The notes under the pieces were generated by a model. The model saw only the letters and a list, made by a program, of their open reading frames with translations. It did no database searches and was not told where the DNA came from. From Trichostrongylus colubriformis (Eukaryota; Nematoda; Chromadorea; Rhabditida; Trichostrongylidae): a DNA stretch of 64,000 nt. Positions 38,401 to 50,400 of the stretch are shown here, piece by piece (the first letter of the stretch is position 1; every line of letters starts with the position of its first letter). The stretch spans positions 807,992-871,991 of the forward strand of contig OZ022261.1 of assembly GCA_963978905.1 (NCBI GenBank), given 5' to 3'. The position numbers and the translations under genes were made by a program.

Positions 38401-41400
38401 ACTGGTATGGTTGATCTCAGCATGTACGATGACCCCAGAACGAACGACGGTATTCTTTCTTCCGAAAAAATGAGCTCACTTATTTTGCAGATCCGCGTGG
38501 AAGCAATAAGGCGATATCAACGAGGTGATGTTCGTGATGTTAAGAGGACATTACCGAGGAACTGTGTACTTGTGAGGAAGGCAAGGCCTTTTCCTAATAA
38601 AATCGTTCAAACCACACGCGTCTTGCAATAGGTCTTCTAACATCACTATTAAACAAAAGCACTGCTTTCGAATAAGGAAGTTCGGATCGCGTAAAGCATG
38701 AAGCCAAGTTAACTGGCAGTAAATCACCCGTCAGGACGCCTCAGGAAGATTTATTTTCAAATTTTCGCTGCAATCAGATATGTCCGTAACTGCTGAGCTA
38801 TGGGCAAATCGTTAGCGGACAGGATTTGAGCGCGTACTTATATTATACTTTCTGCTCACCGTGGATTTTGCCCGTAAATTACGGCACTGGTGTGCTGGTA
38901 ATCGAGCATTGCTGCGGAGAAAACAACCAACGTGTCGCAACCAGACATGTAGCATTACCCATTCACCATATTATAAGTAGTTGTTAAGGTGATGGTTACT
39001 CCACTTCGCACGCTTTTCATGGCTCCCGAAGTTATGATGACCAATCGGGTTGTACGTCGTTTTGGTGAAGAGAACGCGTTGCGCTGCGTCTTTCGTGACG
39101 ATTCCGGTGCACGACTCATCGTCAAGGATTTTGTGCAAGGGCCCTGCTATGATCGTGAATGTTTTTTTTTCTGTTATACTTTTTCTTTCACATTCCAAAT
39201 CCGTTGAATTCCAAGTTCTCATACATCTTCGAGAATATGGTGCCCGAAGCATGTGCAGCAGTGACCACTCGATGCGTAATTGTGACAGGGTGCAAATTTT
39301 GAGTTGAACATTGGTTAATACGCGCAAAGGGTGAATGGTAACTATTACGCCTCTCAATCAGACTCGCAGACAGCGACCAACAGTCACTGAGTGTCTACCA
39401 GTCTGAAATAAGTCGTTCTTTCGTTCACATGGTGCTCATGATAAAGTCTGCTTTTTTGAGAGGCACCTCGATTCAGATAATGAGTTCCGCACAAGAGCCA
39501 CCACTTGCTAGCGTTCTGAGCGATCCATATGTCGCAGCACCTACTCGGAAAAATATGTGGAGTACCGAAATCCCGCTTCATGTGTGACTGTTGGCGCGGG
39601 TCTTTACCGCTCCGGCCAGATAATCAGCTCATTTGCTCACCACTTGTTATACGACTTTTGCTGAGAGTCAGTCGACGCCTGATTTGTCACGAGAACTGCT
39701 TGGGATCATTCAAGGATCGGGCCCTAAGCAGGGCCAGCCACGCGAACGGGGAGTGCATGCTGACGCAACTAAGTGCACCGTCCGTTTAAAAATAGTTTTT
39801 TTTCGTCTAGAAGGTTAAGGACACAGTGACAACTCCACGAAAGTCACCACCGAAGTCCCAGGTCAAGCTCATGAGAAAAGTAAGGATTTTAGGCAGTCCA
39901 CGCGTCAAGTGACAGGGCATCTCCAATGCTGCAAGTGATACCACTGACAAATACTCATGGAATGAGGAATGGAATTTGTTCTTCCACGAGCTGAGCACAC
40001 AACAGCTCATCCCACAAGTGAACTCGCCCGTTCCTCCTGACTTCATATCCCACCTTTGCGAGATTATCCAATACGATCACCGGCAATGAAGAGAGAGGGA
40101 TTGCATGTTAATCAGTCCACAGACGATTTCAACCAATCTGTTCATCCAGTTATCCCGACAGCCATATTCCGAGTCCATGGGATGATAGTCCTCTTTGTCT
40201 CGTTGATGGAAAAAGAAAAGAGCTGAGCTCAGTATATTCTACATTCCGATGAGAATGCGGAGCTCTACGATGAACAATTTGCTCACGTAGTCATCCACCT
40301 GGAAGAGAAAGGAGTTGGATTTTGTTTTTTTCCATAGTGATGCCCATCCTTCATTGCGAAGTATATTCGGAAAGAATACAATGCTGTTGAGTGGGTATTT
40401 TTTCGTCACTTATTATGTAGCCCTAACACCTTGCTAACGGATCACCACCTACTTCACACGCTAGACCACAGTCGGAGAGAGTGGCAAGCTAACCGAATGA
40501 TCTTAGAACCATGAGGCATATTATGTTAGTAAGGTGAAACAACGAAAAAAAGAAAATGAAAATCGGCCACGGTGGCTCGGAACTTATGGAAAAACCCAAT
40601 GCACATGCTATAACATCACTCCAAGCAAGGACAGTTCGTATCGGCGTTTTCTCTAGTTGCACAGCACTACTTTCGAAAGTTTACTGTACAACTTCCTCTA
40701 CGAAGGTTACCGATGTACGTCTCCTCTTTAAAGGCACTTTCCGCGATAATCTTACCTGCTATTTACCCTGCCGCAGCCGATAGACCCCCGTGTAACTGTC
40801 GCGGCTGTACCCTTAGAGCGGCGCCAGGAGCCCTCCTGGCAGCGCAAAGCCAGCGGGAGGCAACTGGGACCCCGCCCACCAATTGGAGACCCCACCCATT
40901 TGGTGACCAATTGGTGAGGAATGCGGTTCCCACTTCTGAGGTTCTTGGTCTTTTTTGCTAGTTTTTTCACTGCTACTGAGTAAATTAGCGGCTCTGGGTT
41001 CATTATTGACCCCAGATAAGGGCCGCTCTCCTAACGCGGAAAGTGCCTTTAAACTCCTCCACTCACTCACAAGGCGGAGCCATAGAAAAACGCGTCTATT
41101 TTGTGATGCCGTGATATCGATGTGCCTACCAATGAGAGGAGCAGATGGTCAAGACAAGCAAAGAATAATGCTAAATCAGATCGACATTTACGTTTCATTT
41201 GCTGCCTTTGTCCGCTCGCTCCGCGGAAAACAAACAGCTTTCTGGAAGATTCACACTCGGTTTTTAGCACTTGCATTTTCACTGTTGGACGTCACGGACC
41301 ACCAAAAACTTTTGTAAAGAGTGGGCAAATGCCAAATTGTGGACCAAAATCAGAATTGCAAGAGCTAACTAGTTCGCCAGCGAGGTAAGAAGTAAAGCGA

Positions 41401-44400
41401 AGCTGGTAGGCCGAACTAGTACAACCTCTTTTGCGATTGACTTCGTGAATTTTGTGCGCTGAAGCGAACGAGGAAACCCACGAACAAGAAGTGTTGAAAA
41501 AGCAAAGTGAAAAGCGGCGCTCACGCCCGTTACTTCCGTTCCATATTCTGATGAAGACTACAGACTGTGATATTTCAGTGCGTCTGTACACTCTGTACCA
41601 AAACGCACTTTAGTGGCTTTGTCACTCATGTCAAATCACACAATGCGTGGCCTCTGCTGTTGCAGACTTTTTTTACTATTTACGAAGTACTCGAGGACAA
41701 AGGTCAGGCATAAAAGAGTTGAGGACCGTCACCATTAAACCGTGGCCCTGGATATCACTTTTTCCAAGGTATTTCTACAACTGGAAGCTCGTTGCACATT
41801 ACCATTACACTCAGTTTCCGGGCCACAAAAATAGTTCCACATAATTTTTTGTCAAGTTGGTTACCTTTCTCAGCTATGTGGCATAACAATTAAACAATTC
41901 TCTTTTTAGAACAGTCTTCCATTGTGGCAAATATTGTGCAGCGGACACTGTCGCACGGTGTAGAGATTAACAACCGCCACTATCATTTTCTGGCGTGGAG
42001 CAATTCACAGGCTTAGTTTATTACTAAAATATGCTATGACACTTAAGACTAAAAACTGTTACGATCGTGCGTTATCGTTTCAATACTTTCAATGGGGTGT
42101 TTGCTGCCCTGGTCCAGTATCTGATATCGTTGTATTGGGTTGTACCAAAAGACTTGTAGGATTTTTTTTTGATCAGCACTTTTTATTATAATTTCTTCCA
42201 ACATTTTACTATACTTTTTTCTAACAAACAACAATTAGGCAACGACATTTTCACCATTGTTATCGACAACTCTCTGCCACCCTTATCGGTAGATCGTTGA
42301 TTCCCTCCTATCAGAACTCTGGGTTCTGAGAGTAGAAGAAGTCAGCGTATTTGCGAGCGAGTCATAATTAACGAGTTTTCTCCTGGCCAGAAAGGACTTC
42401 AGAGAATGGGAAAATTGATAGTCAGAACGAGCTATGTCTGGAGAGTATGGCGGGTGGTGAAGGACATCCCAGGCGAGCTCCTGTAGCTTGGCCTGGGTAC
42501 TCTTCGCGACGTGGGATCAGGCGTCTTCATGAAGAAGGGCGACCGCGGATCTTCTTCGGCGCTTTTCTCGAACAGCGACGGCGAGCTGCTGAAGCTGGGG
42601 GTGCGTACGGCAGCGGTGACTGTCTCGCCTTGTACCAGCACCTCGTGGGAAAGCATTCCTTCCGCATCCTTAGCACAGTCCTGAGCGTGATTTTGTTCAT
42701 GTCAATCTCACCGTTGATGAAGCTGATGAACCGGCGGCGCACGGTCTCGTAGCTCACACATCTCTTGCCCAATGCAGCGTTGATGGAGTCGCGAGCTTTC
42801 GTCGCTTTGGTGCCGCGAGACCACACATAGTACAGTTAGTGCCGTAAGAGTGTTAAAAATCGCGCGAAAACGCGTTTTCGCGCGATTTTTAATACTCTTA
42901 CGGCACTAACTGTAGATGACACTGCGTGTTTGGTGGGTATCGACTACGGGCATTGTAGCTCTCCCCGCGGAATCTGGTAGGTCAATGCATAAGCCTAGAA
43001 AACGTTCTACCATATTTCTGAATCGCCTAGACCTGTCCCGTAGTAAACAAGTGTTATTGATATTTTTGGAAAACTCCTACAACACTTCTGGTACAACCTA
43101 ATATATGTATGTAGATGGGGAACCATTTAATGCACTGAAAACGGTCGAAACTTATTGCAAATCGCATCTGTAGCAAGCTGCAGTCACGGATGCCTATTCA
43201 AAGGGCTGGTGTCGCTGTAGAGACACATAGGAATATAAAATTGAAGTGACAGCAGTTGTCAGAGCTATGAAAAGGCTCTTATTTGCAGATGCGTGACCAT
43301 GGTTGTTATATGTATGCGTCCACCTCGAGCCATCACAACGGAGATGTAGCAATGACCGTCGAAGACATGAGAGAGTGGATGGGAGATTTTAGTAGCAGTA
43401 AGAACGTGCCAAAATTAATGAGCAGAATGGGGCAGTGCTTCACCCAAGCTCAGGTGACATTAAATAAGCCAATGGTTAATTTTTCTTGTAATCGAGTAAT
43501 TCTTTTTAGCCAACTGTGCACATATTGCAAGAAGAATGTTGTGTTGAAGATGATGTGGAAGGGGGCTCTGGTCATTCAGAAACTCATGAACTCTACTGCT
43601 TTTCGGATGGATGTGGCCGTATCGCACCTTCACTTGCTAGACGAATTGCCTTAGCCTTACAGCTTGATGTCGTTCCCAGTTGTTATCAGGTTCTTCAAAC
43701 TCACAGCCTGTGCTGTTCGAAGTAAGCCATGTAGTTCACTATAGGTTCGCTTCAAAGGATTCAAAGGAGTGCTGGCTGCCGATCCTTCCCTAGATTTACC
43801 TAAAAGTTGTCCAAAGATTGCATTCAGGTTGGTCTATATATAATAGCTGTACAGCGGCTGTACAGTGATAACTTTTTAAAGGAAAAGCCAGATGAAATTC
43901 AAGGAACGCTGCGAAGATCAGGAGAACAACATTTTGGAGGTATGTCCTAAACGAAAGCATAACAAACAAAATACAAAAGTATTTCTTCAAGGGTCACGCA
44001 TGTACTAACAGTTGAGGCTGGCTCGGTTTAAGGTGCCATGCAGTCTTGAACAGCAGGATTCAATATAACTTATGCGGTTTCGTGACCCTGTGCCGTACAT
44101 GTCTCGAATACCTACAGCGCTGGGTACAAACCAAATTGTTGTCCGTTACCCTTTTATGAGCAGGGATGGTGTAACGACAGGAGTGCGCATCCCACTCTCG
44201 TGGGCAGGAATCAATCAACCCTGCTCAGGCCAACCAAGCCTTACATCCATCTGAGGTAGGTGAATTGGTACCAGGCCTATCTTGGAGAATAAAAGCACTC
44301 ATCGGCTGGCACTCACAAGTCATTGTATAGGTCAAATGGCAATCACCTGCCACCACGATCCTGAATGGAACTAGAATGCGCGGCGCATCCCGTAGAAGGT

Positions 44401-47400
44401 ATTATAACGCCGAAAACTTTATGCTTGGAAACCTCGTTGATTGCTCCAAATCTATACATAGTGCGTGACGCATTAGCTGTTTCGCTATCAGTGAGCGGTG
44501 CAGCCATAGCAGTACAACTGACGGGGAATTTCCATCACTGCTCCAGCTACTCGTTTGAGTACCGTTCATTAGAGGTTTTCGCAACAGCGTTGGAGATAAC
44601 TTTGGTGAAAAGCTCGCAGACTACATACAGCGAGAGCGTGCAAGGCTGACGATACAGTGAATGTACTACCTCTTTGCGTGCAACTGTCTTGCTGGTTCTC
44701 CACTTTCAGTCAACTTACAAATTGACAACCGGTGTTGCAAATGATATGGAATTTGGATTGATAGGGTGATCATTTCAAAATTGTTCTTGTTGGATCCATA
44801 GGTCATTGATAGCTCTATATTACTGTGGCGGCATTGCGGAGGGTGGGCACTCTTAGTCTGGAAAGTATACGGTATGTATACGGTACGACAATTACAGGAT
44901 TACTGTAGATTACTTCGCACCTGCCTCGCACTCCCTACCCCTGCCTGTGGAGTGGCCCCATTTGATTGCATGCACTGACTGTGGACCTGTGAGATGCAGA
45001 AAATAGTGCGCATGTAAGAGAGAAAAAGGAATCGAGATGCATAAAACTCTCAAGTCTATAACCATGACTGACGATTGCACCTCGCATGTGTATCTAAGAA
45101 TTTTTTTTGATAGCTATTCAAAGGTAGTGATAGAGATGGCTTGGTTGTATTATATAAGACTGTATCGTACGAGTAGAGCGACACAAGTCTGCTCCATTGT
45201 CTCACAGTGAGGTGAACATCTCGATTGGGATCATGTTTTGCCTTTAAGCTGTAAATGGGTCTCCTGAGCACAAATATTGTACTAGTTTTGTACGGAAACG
45301 CCTGGCGCGTGGCAAGGACGTGGAAGGGTTCGACTATGTTAACCACTGAAACCTTGCAAGAGGGGTCGGGTTGGTGCGCTAGCTACCAAAACTGCAGTCA
45401 TTTGACATGTGCACAATAGGTTAAGCGCTTAACAGTGAAAATTCAAAAAATGTGAAAGCCTTGCATTCAGGGAGAGCTGAACTATTAGGTTGGACGGGAA
45501 GTTCTGGGACACCTTGTGAGAAAAATTCAATTTATTTTAATTTTACTCACATGTAACTTCAGTCACCAAAGTATGCACCATCGTGATCTACAATGTACTG
45601 CCAACGCTCAGGAAGATCGTAGATACCCTTCCGGTAGAATTCGGGAGACTTCTGGTCAAAGAAGTTCTGGAGCCCGCTCTTGAGATCGTCGTCATCTTTG
45701 AACTGTCGCCCGTCAAGGAAGTGGCTCAACGACCGGAATAGGTGGTAGTCAGTTGGGGACATGTCCGGGGAATATGGTGGGTGGGGAAGCGTCGTCCAGC
45801 CGAGGTCCTGGATCCTTTGACACGCCAACTTTGCCACATGTGGGTGAGCGTTGTCGTGGAGGAAGAGGTCTTGGTCCATTTTTCCGGTAAGTTTTGGCGC
45901 TCCGGTGTCCAATTGCCTGCAGTAGAGATCGGCAGTGGCTGTCGTGTTGGATGGTAACAGTTTCCTATTTTTTTGAAAATTTTCAAAAAAAAAAAGTTTT
46001 TTTCTCAATGCAATTTTTTGAATATTTTCCTGTTCCAATTTGAGCCGATCGAGCCATCGGGCTGCCGCCATATGAGAGACAGTACCTGGGTCCATCGACT
46101 GGTTAATTTTGTTAGTGGCCTCGCATGCTGAGGAACCGAGGCGGTGTTCGTGAATTTCGCACCTTTCGCGAAATTGCCGTAAATTCACTGCTAGTTGAAG
46201 CCGTAGAGAATATGAATGTGCTATTCAGAAGCCCTTTTCAGACGCTTCATATACCCCCCACTACCAAATGCTCCCGAAGCTTTACAGGTTTCTACAGGAA
46301 AAAACAAAAAGTGTCCCAGAACTTCCCGTCCAACCTAATATGAACACCTCCCTGCCGACTGGGGAGCAGTCCACTTTTTAAGCAACTACCATAGGTGACT
46401 TTGCATTTTGGACACAGATTGCATTGGTTTTATGCAGAATTGAATAGAGTTTTCCAAGTATATCCTTCATTTTCTGGTCTCCTCCAAACCGCTTGGCCGA
46501 ACTCGAGAACACTTTTTGTTTTACTTATGTGACATTACAAGATGCAGAGAACTGTTTTAGAAAAATTCACCATGCCCTCATGAGCCTTTCTTGTTAGACC
46601 CCAAGTTTTCATTTAGATGACTCATTTGGATATTCCTCACTACTAACATTACACTGTCTTTGAAACTTAAAAATACGTAGGTCACTATTTATATTTCGGG
46701 ACTAGGCAATACTGTTATCATGGGAGTAAATCTGATGGTTTCATCGTGAAGTTCGCCTTTTTTACCTATACACCCCACCATTCAATTTGCCGCACGGCGC
46801 TTTTTGTTTATTTTATATTCATCTGAAAAATTTTGTTTCAGGAAATGAAAATGTAATTTTCAAAAAATTTTTAAAAAATTAGGCAATGAAGCTCCATCAA
46901 AGACCACAGTGTATCGTTGGTTTAGGGAATTCAATCGTTGTCGTAGTCCGCTGCCCCAAGAGATTCGTGAAGGATGTCCGAAATTAGCAGTTGTTTCCGA
47001 AAACATCGGTGCTGTGTGTAATATGATTAAGCAAGATCGCCATGTCACCCATCTTAAGATTGAGGCATCCCTAAACATTATTTCCACCAACAAACTTACA
47101 ATTTTACTTGAACACATGGATTTGCAAAAAATATTTTTCCGTTGGAACCCACACCATTTGACAAACGCACCAAAAAAGGCTTGTGTCGACAAAATTTTCA
47201 AAAATTTATAAAATAAACAAATAGCGCCGTGCGGCAAATTGAATGATGGGGTATATAGTTAAAAAAAGCGAACTTTACGATGGAATCATCAGATTTGCTC
47301 CCATGATAACAGTTCCCACTGCGGATGCTCAACACCGCATGTGCGACTCCAACCTGTAGGGTTTCTGATCTTTGGAAAACCCTACAGGTTGGAGTCGCCA

Positions 47401-50400
47401 TGCGGTGTTGAGCATCCGCAGTGGGGTGAAGGCCTTCAATCTGGAAAGTATATGGTAGCGGTACGGTAAGATAATCACCTGATTGCTGTAGGTCACTTCG
47501 CACCTGCAAGCCCTGCTTGTGGGGTGACCCAATTTTTAAAGATGCGCAGAAGTGATGCACATGTTGAAGTGAATAGGGTAAAAAAAATTTCATTCGTAAT
47601 ATGCAGTAGCATTCCATTGATACAAACCAGATTCCCAAGTTATTATCAATGGCCCATGTTCACGTAACAGTTGTGTACCTAATGTACTTTTGTCAGCCAA
47701 CTGAAAAATAAGGAGTAAACAAATACCTCACTCTGCTCTAGGGGAATTAATTCATATGGCATGACCTCTCACATTTGTACTTGATATAATGTTTCTTTTT
47801 TTTACCTATCACATTGTTAAAGGCCATAAAAAGGTATTTGTAGAGGTTCGATGAGAACAGTTTTAAGCACTACTCATAGTCGTTAATTTCGCATAAGCAT
47901 GTATCTAAAATTCATTGCAACTCTCCCCTCAAGGATTCTTCAATTCACATCATCCCATCACCACCACTTATTTTAGGTGGGATACGTCTCACCCGTGCAT
48001 AAATTCTATGCCGCCACGTCCCACGTTTTCCCCCACCTTTCCAGGTTATGGGTCTTTCCGGGTGGGTACACATTGGTAGGAATAACCTCTCACCTGCTTC
48101 GCAGCCTATGTGCGAAGAAGTAATCAACTAGGTTAGAGAATCACAGATCAACTATACGCCGTTTGACTCCATAAGCTGAATGTATAGTCCACGTATGGGG
48201 GAGATAAAAAAGAGTCTTTCCGCTAACGGTTGACATCTGTCAAGCATATGTACTAATAGGTATTCCTGAATTATTCTTCTATAAGCAGAAGCAAGCTGAA
48301 GCTCACTACTTTCACCGTCATGAAAATATGGAGCCGTCATTCTATGCAGTCGGGCTCTAGAACACCAACGGCATCAATGTCTGCCTAAAATGGCAGAGCC
48401 GAGTTCCGAGGTGGGTCTCTCGTGGGACTAAGTGGAGCTATCGGTCATTTGACGTTTTGTCTAACATACTATAGAGAAGCGTCGAATGAAAGGGTAATGA
48501 ACTACAGACGGGGGCAGATAGGGTGATAGTTGCTGAATCCTGCAGCTAAATTCTCCTTGTGCAACAACATAATCCTACTGGTTTTCCACTGGATGTGCAC
48601 CATGCATTCCGACAGAGAGCGCGTGAAGAATTGATTTGGAGTTTCGATGACCTGGGCCAGGTTCTGGCCTCATCCTGGTCTAAGAAGACCGGGCTCTGAC
48701 TGGTCTTCATCGGTAAAAGGCTATATCGGATTTTGCAAGAGGGACTGGAGGAAGAACTTGCCATCCTGCTTCACATCGAGTCGCACAATGAATAAATCAA
48801 TTCTTTCATGCTCAACCACTTCAGGTTGTCAAGTATTCTATGCCTTCGGCCGTCTGTCTCAATCGTCCACTCATCACTATACTAGATCAAGTATGCATGC
48901 TTCGAAGTTTCTATTCACGCTCCCGCTCGATGATCTGTTGTAGGTAACACAAAAGCAGTCACGCGTACTTCATAAAAAGCTATGCAGCAGAGTACATTAT
49001 TATCTGGAAAAAGAGTTATCACAATTGGGAGGTGACCTTGACTTCCTAAAATCTTCAAGTATTTGAGAACTGAAATTTTTTACTTAAGCCATGCTTCTCG
49101 ATGATGCCGTAGCTGGTGACGAACTTACTCTTCGTTTGAACCTTCCTATCAATTTCGTGCGTCTTAGACAGTGTGGCATGTGCATCACTAATGAGCCCTT
49201 CTTTCGCCGTGTGCTGGTTTCCGTGTATCGCTACAACATCAACAATCACCTCAGTAAAGTAAGCCACTGTTAATAATTTATAATTCAACGCTATGCACCG
49301 AATGCACCGTCTAACAGTAACACTGCACTGTTCTACGCTCGCCAACCTGTAAGAGCTCTCCCCATGTTGTTCGAAATTGCTCGCGGTACTGAGCGGTAGA
49401 CATGCTGTGTCTTTGCCATGAATACACACTGCCCAGTTTACGATTCGCATATTGGGGTTACTTACGTTATCGGGGAAAGATTGACAAAATTTATTGAACA
49501 CGTTGAGCGTCAAGGAGAAAAGAGTTGCTTCGTTTGTTTTCACTTACTAGTTAAGGTGATCCCAGCAGGGACTCCAGGTGTCGAGGAAAATAGCCGATTC
49601 ATTACGACTCCCCTCTACGGCGACCAAACACGACCACCCCCCTTTTTTGACCTCTAGAATGCCAGTAACTGTTGCCGATTGCATAGTTCCGATGTATTTT
49701 ATTGCACTATATACTTTTCTGAGGCAAGAAGAGAAGATATTGATACATTTTGTCGCACAGATGCGGTAAAACAACCTTTGCTTCTCATTTGCTAATCGAA
49801 AGTGTGGATTTTGGTGCTTATCGCTGACCTCTAAAGGTATGAGCCCACACCCTCTTATTCGCTCAAATACGACCCCCTGTCGAGGAATCCTCGACTCTCG
49901 GTGTGCCCTGGTTCCCAGGTAAAAATGGCAACCACTTTACGCACTTTATTACAGAACCACATTTTTATAGGTACAGAAACATTGCACCAGCTGCTTTCAG
50001 CTACTCAGCAATGTAGTGTTTATGAGGTGGATTAAAATACTGAATTTACCAGCGTTCAGCTTTTCCATGAATTCTTGCGATATAGGGAGCAATCACACCA
50101 TTTGTAAATGACTTTGCGGTGCTTCAACCACTATAAAATGGGAAAATAAAGAGTTAAACAGTTCAGATTTTCCACACGGTGTCTTTCGCATGCGATTTCT
50201 GCTGAAACTTGCATTTGTTTACGCTCGCGGAATGACGATTTCTTGTCAGCTTTCGCACAGTTCTGCCCTTCAGATGAATGCAGGAAAAAGGGGCATAAAG
50301 AGGAAAATACTCTTGAAAAAAATTTTCGCCATTGAATTTTTGGTTTTGGAAACGGCTTTAGAAAAAGTCGTGGTGAGCACGTGGCCAAGGTTAAGCCTGG

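Larger units (their letters stand above)
42011..43288 (+). other. GC-AG intron 14
   Basis: Donor GCTTAG after CACAG, acceptor TTATTTGCAG. No GT lies at a position that would keep SNSQ joined to MRDHGC. It hosts a decayed mariner and an 84-bp palindrome. Confidence 0.7.

Noticed and set aside
38200..38631. 143-codon plus-strand frame including RdRP exon 12
   Set aside because: Its 5' part is GC-rich intron sequence without motifs; only 38491-38580 fits the RdRP.
45485..45512. telomere-like TTAGG start
   Set aside because: A single occurrence forming the tip of a mariner TIR, not an array.
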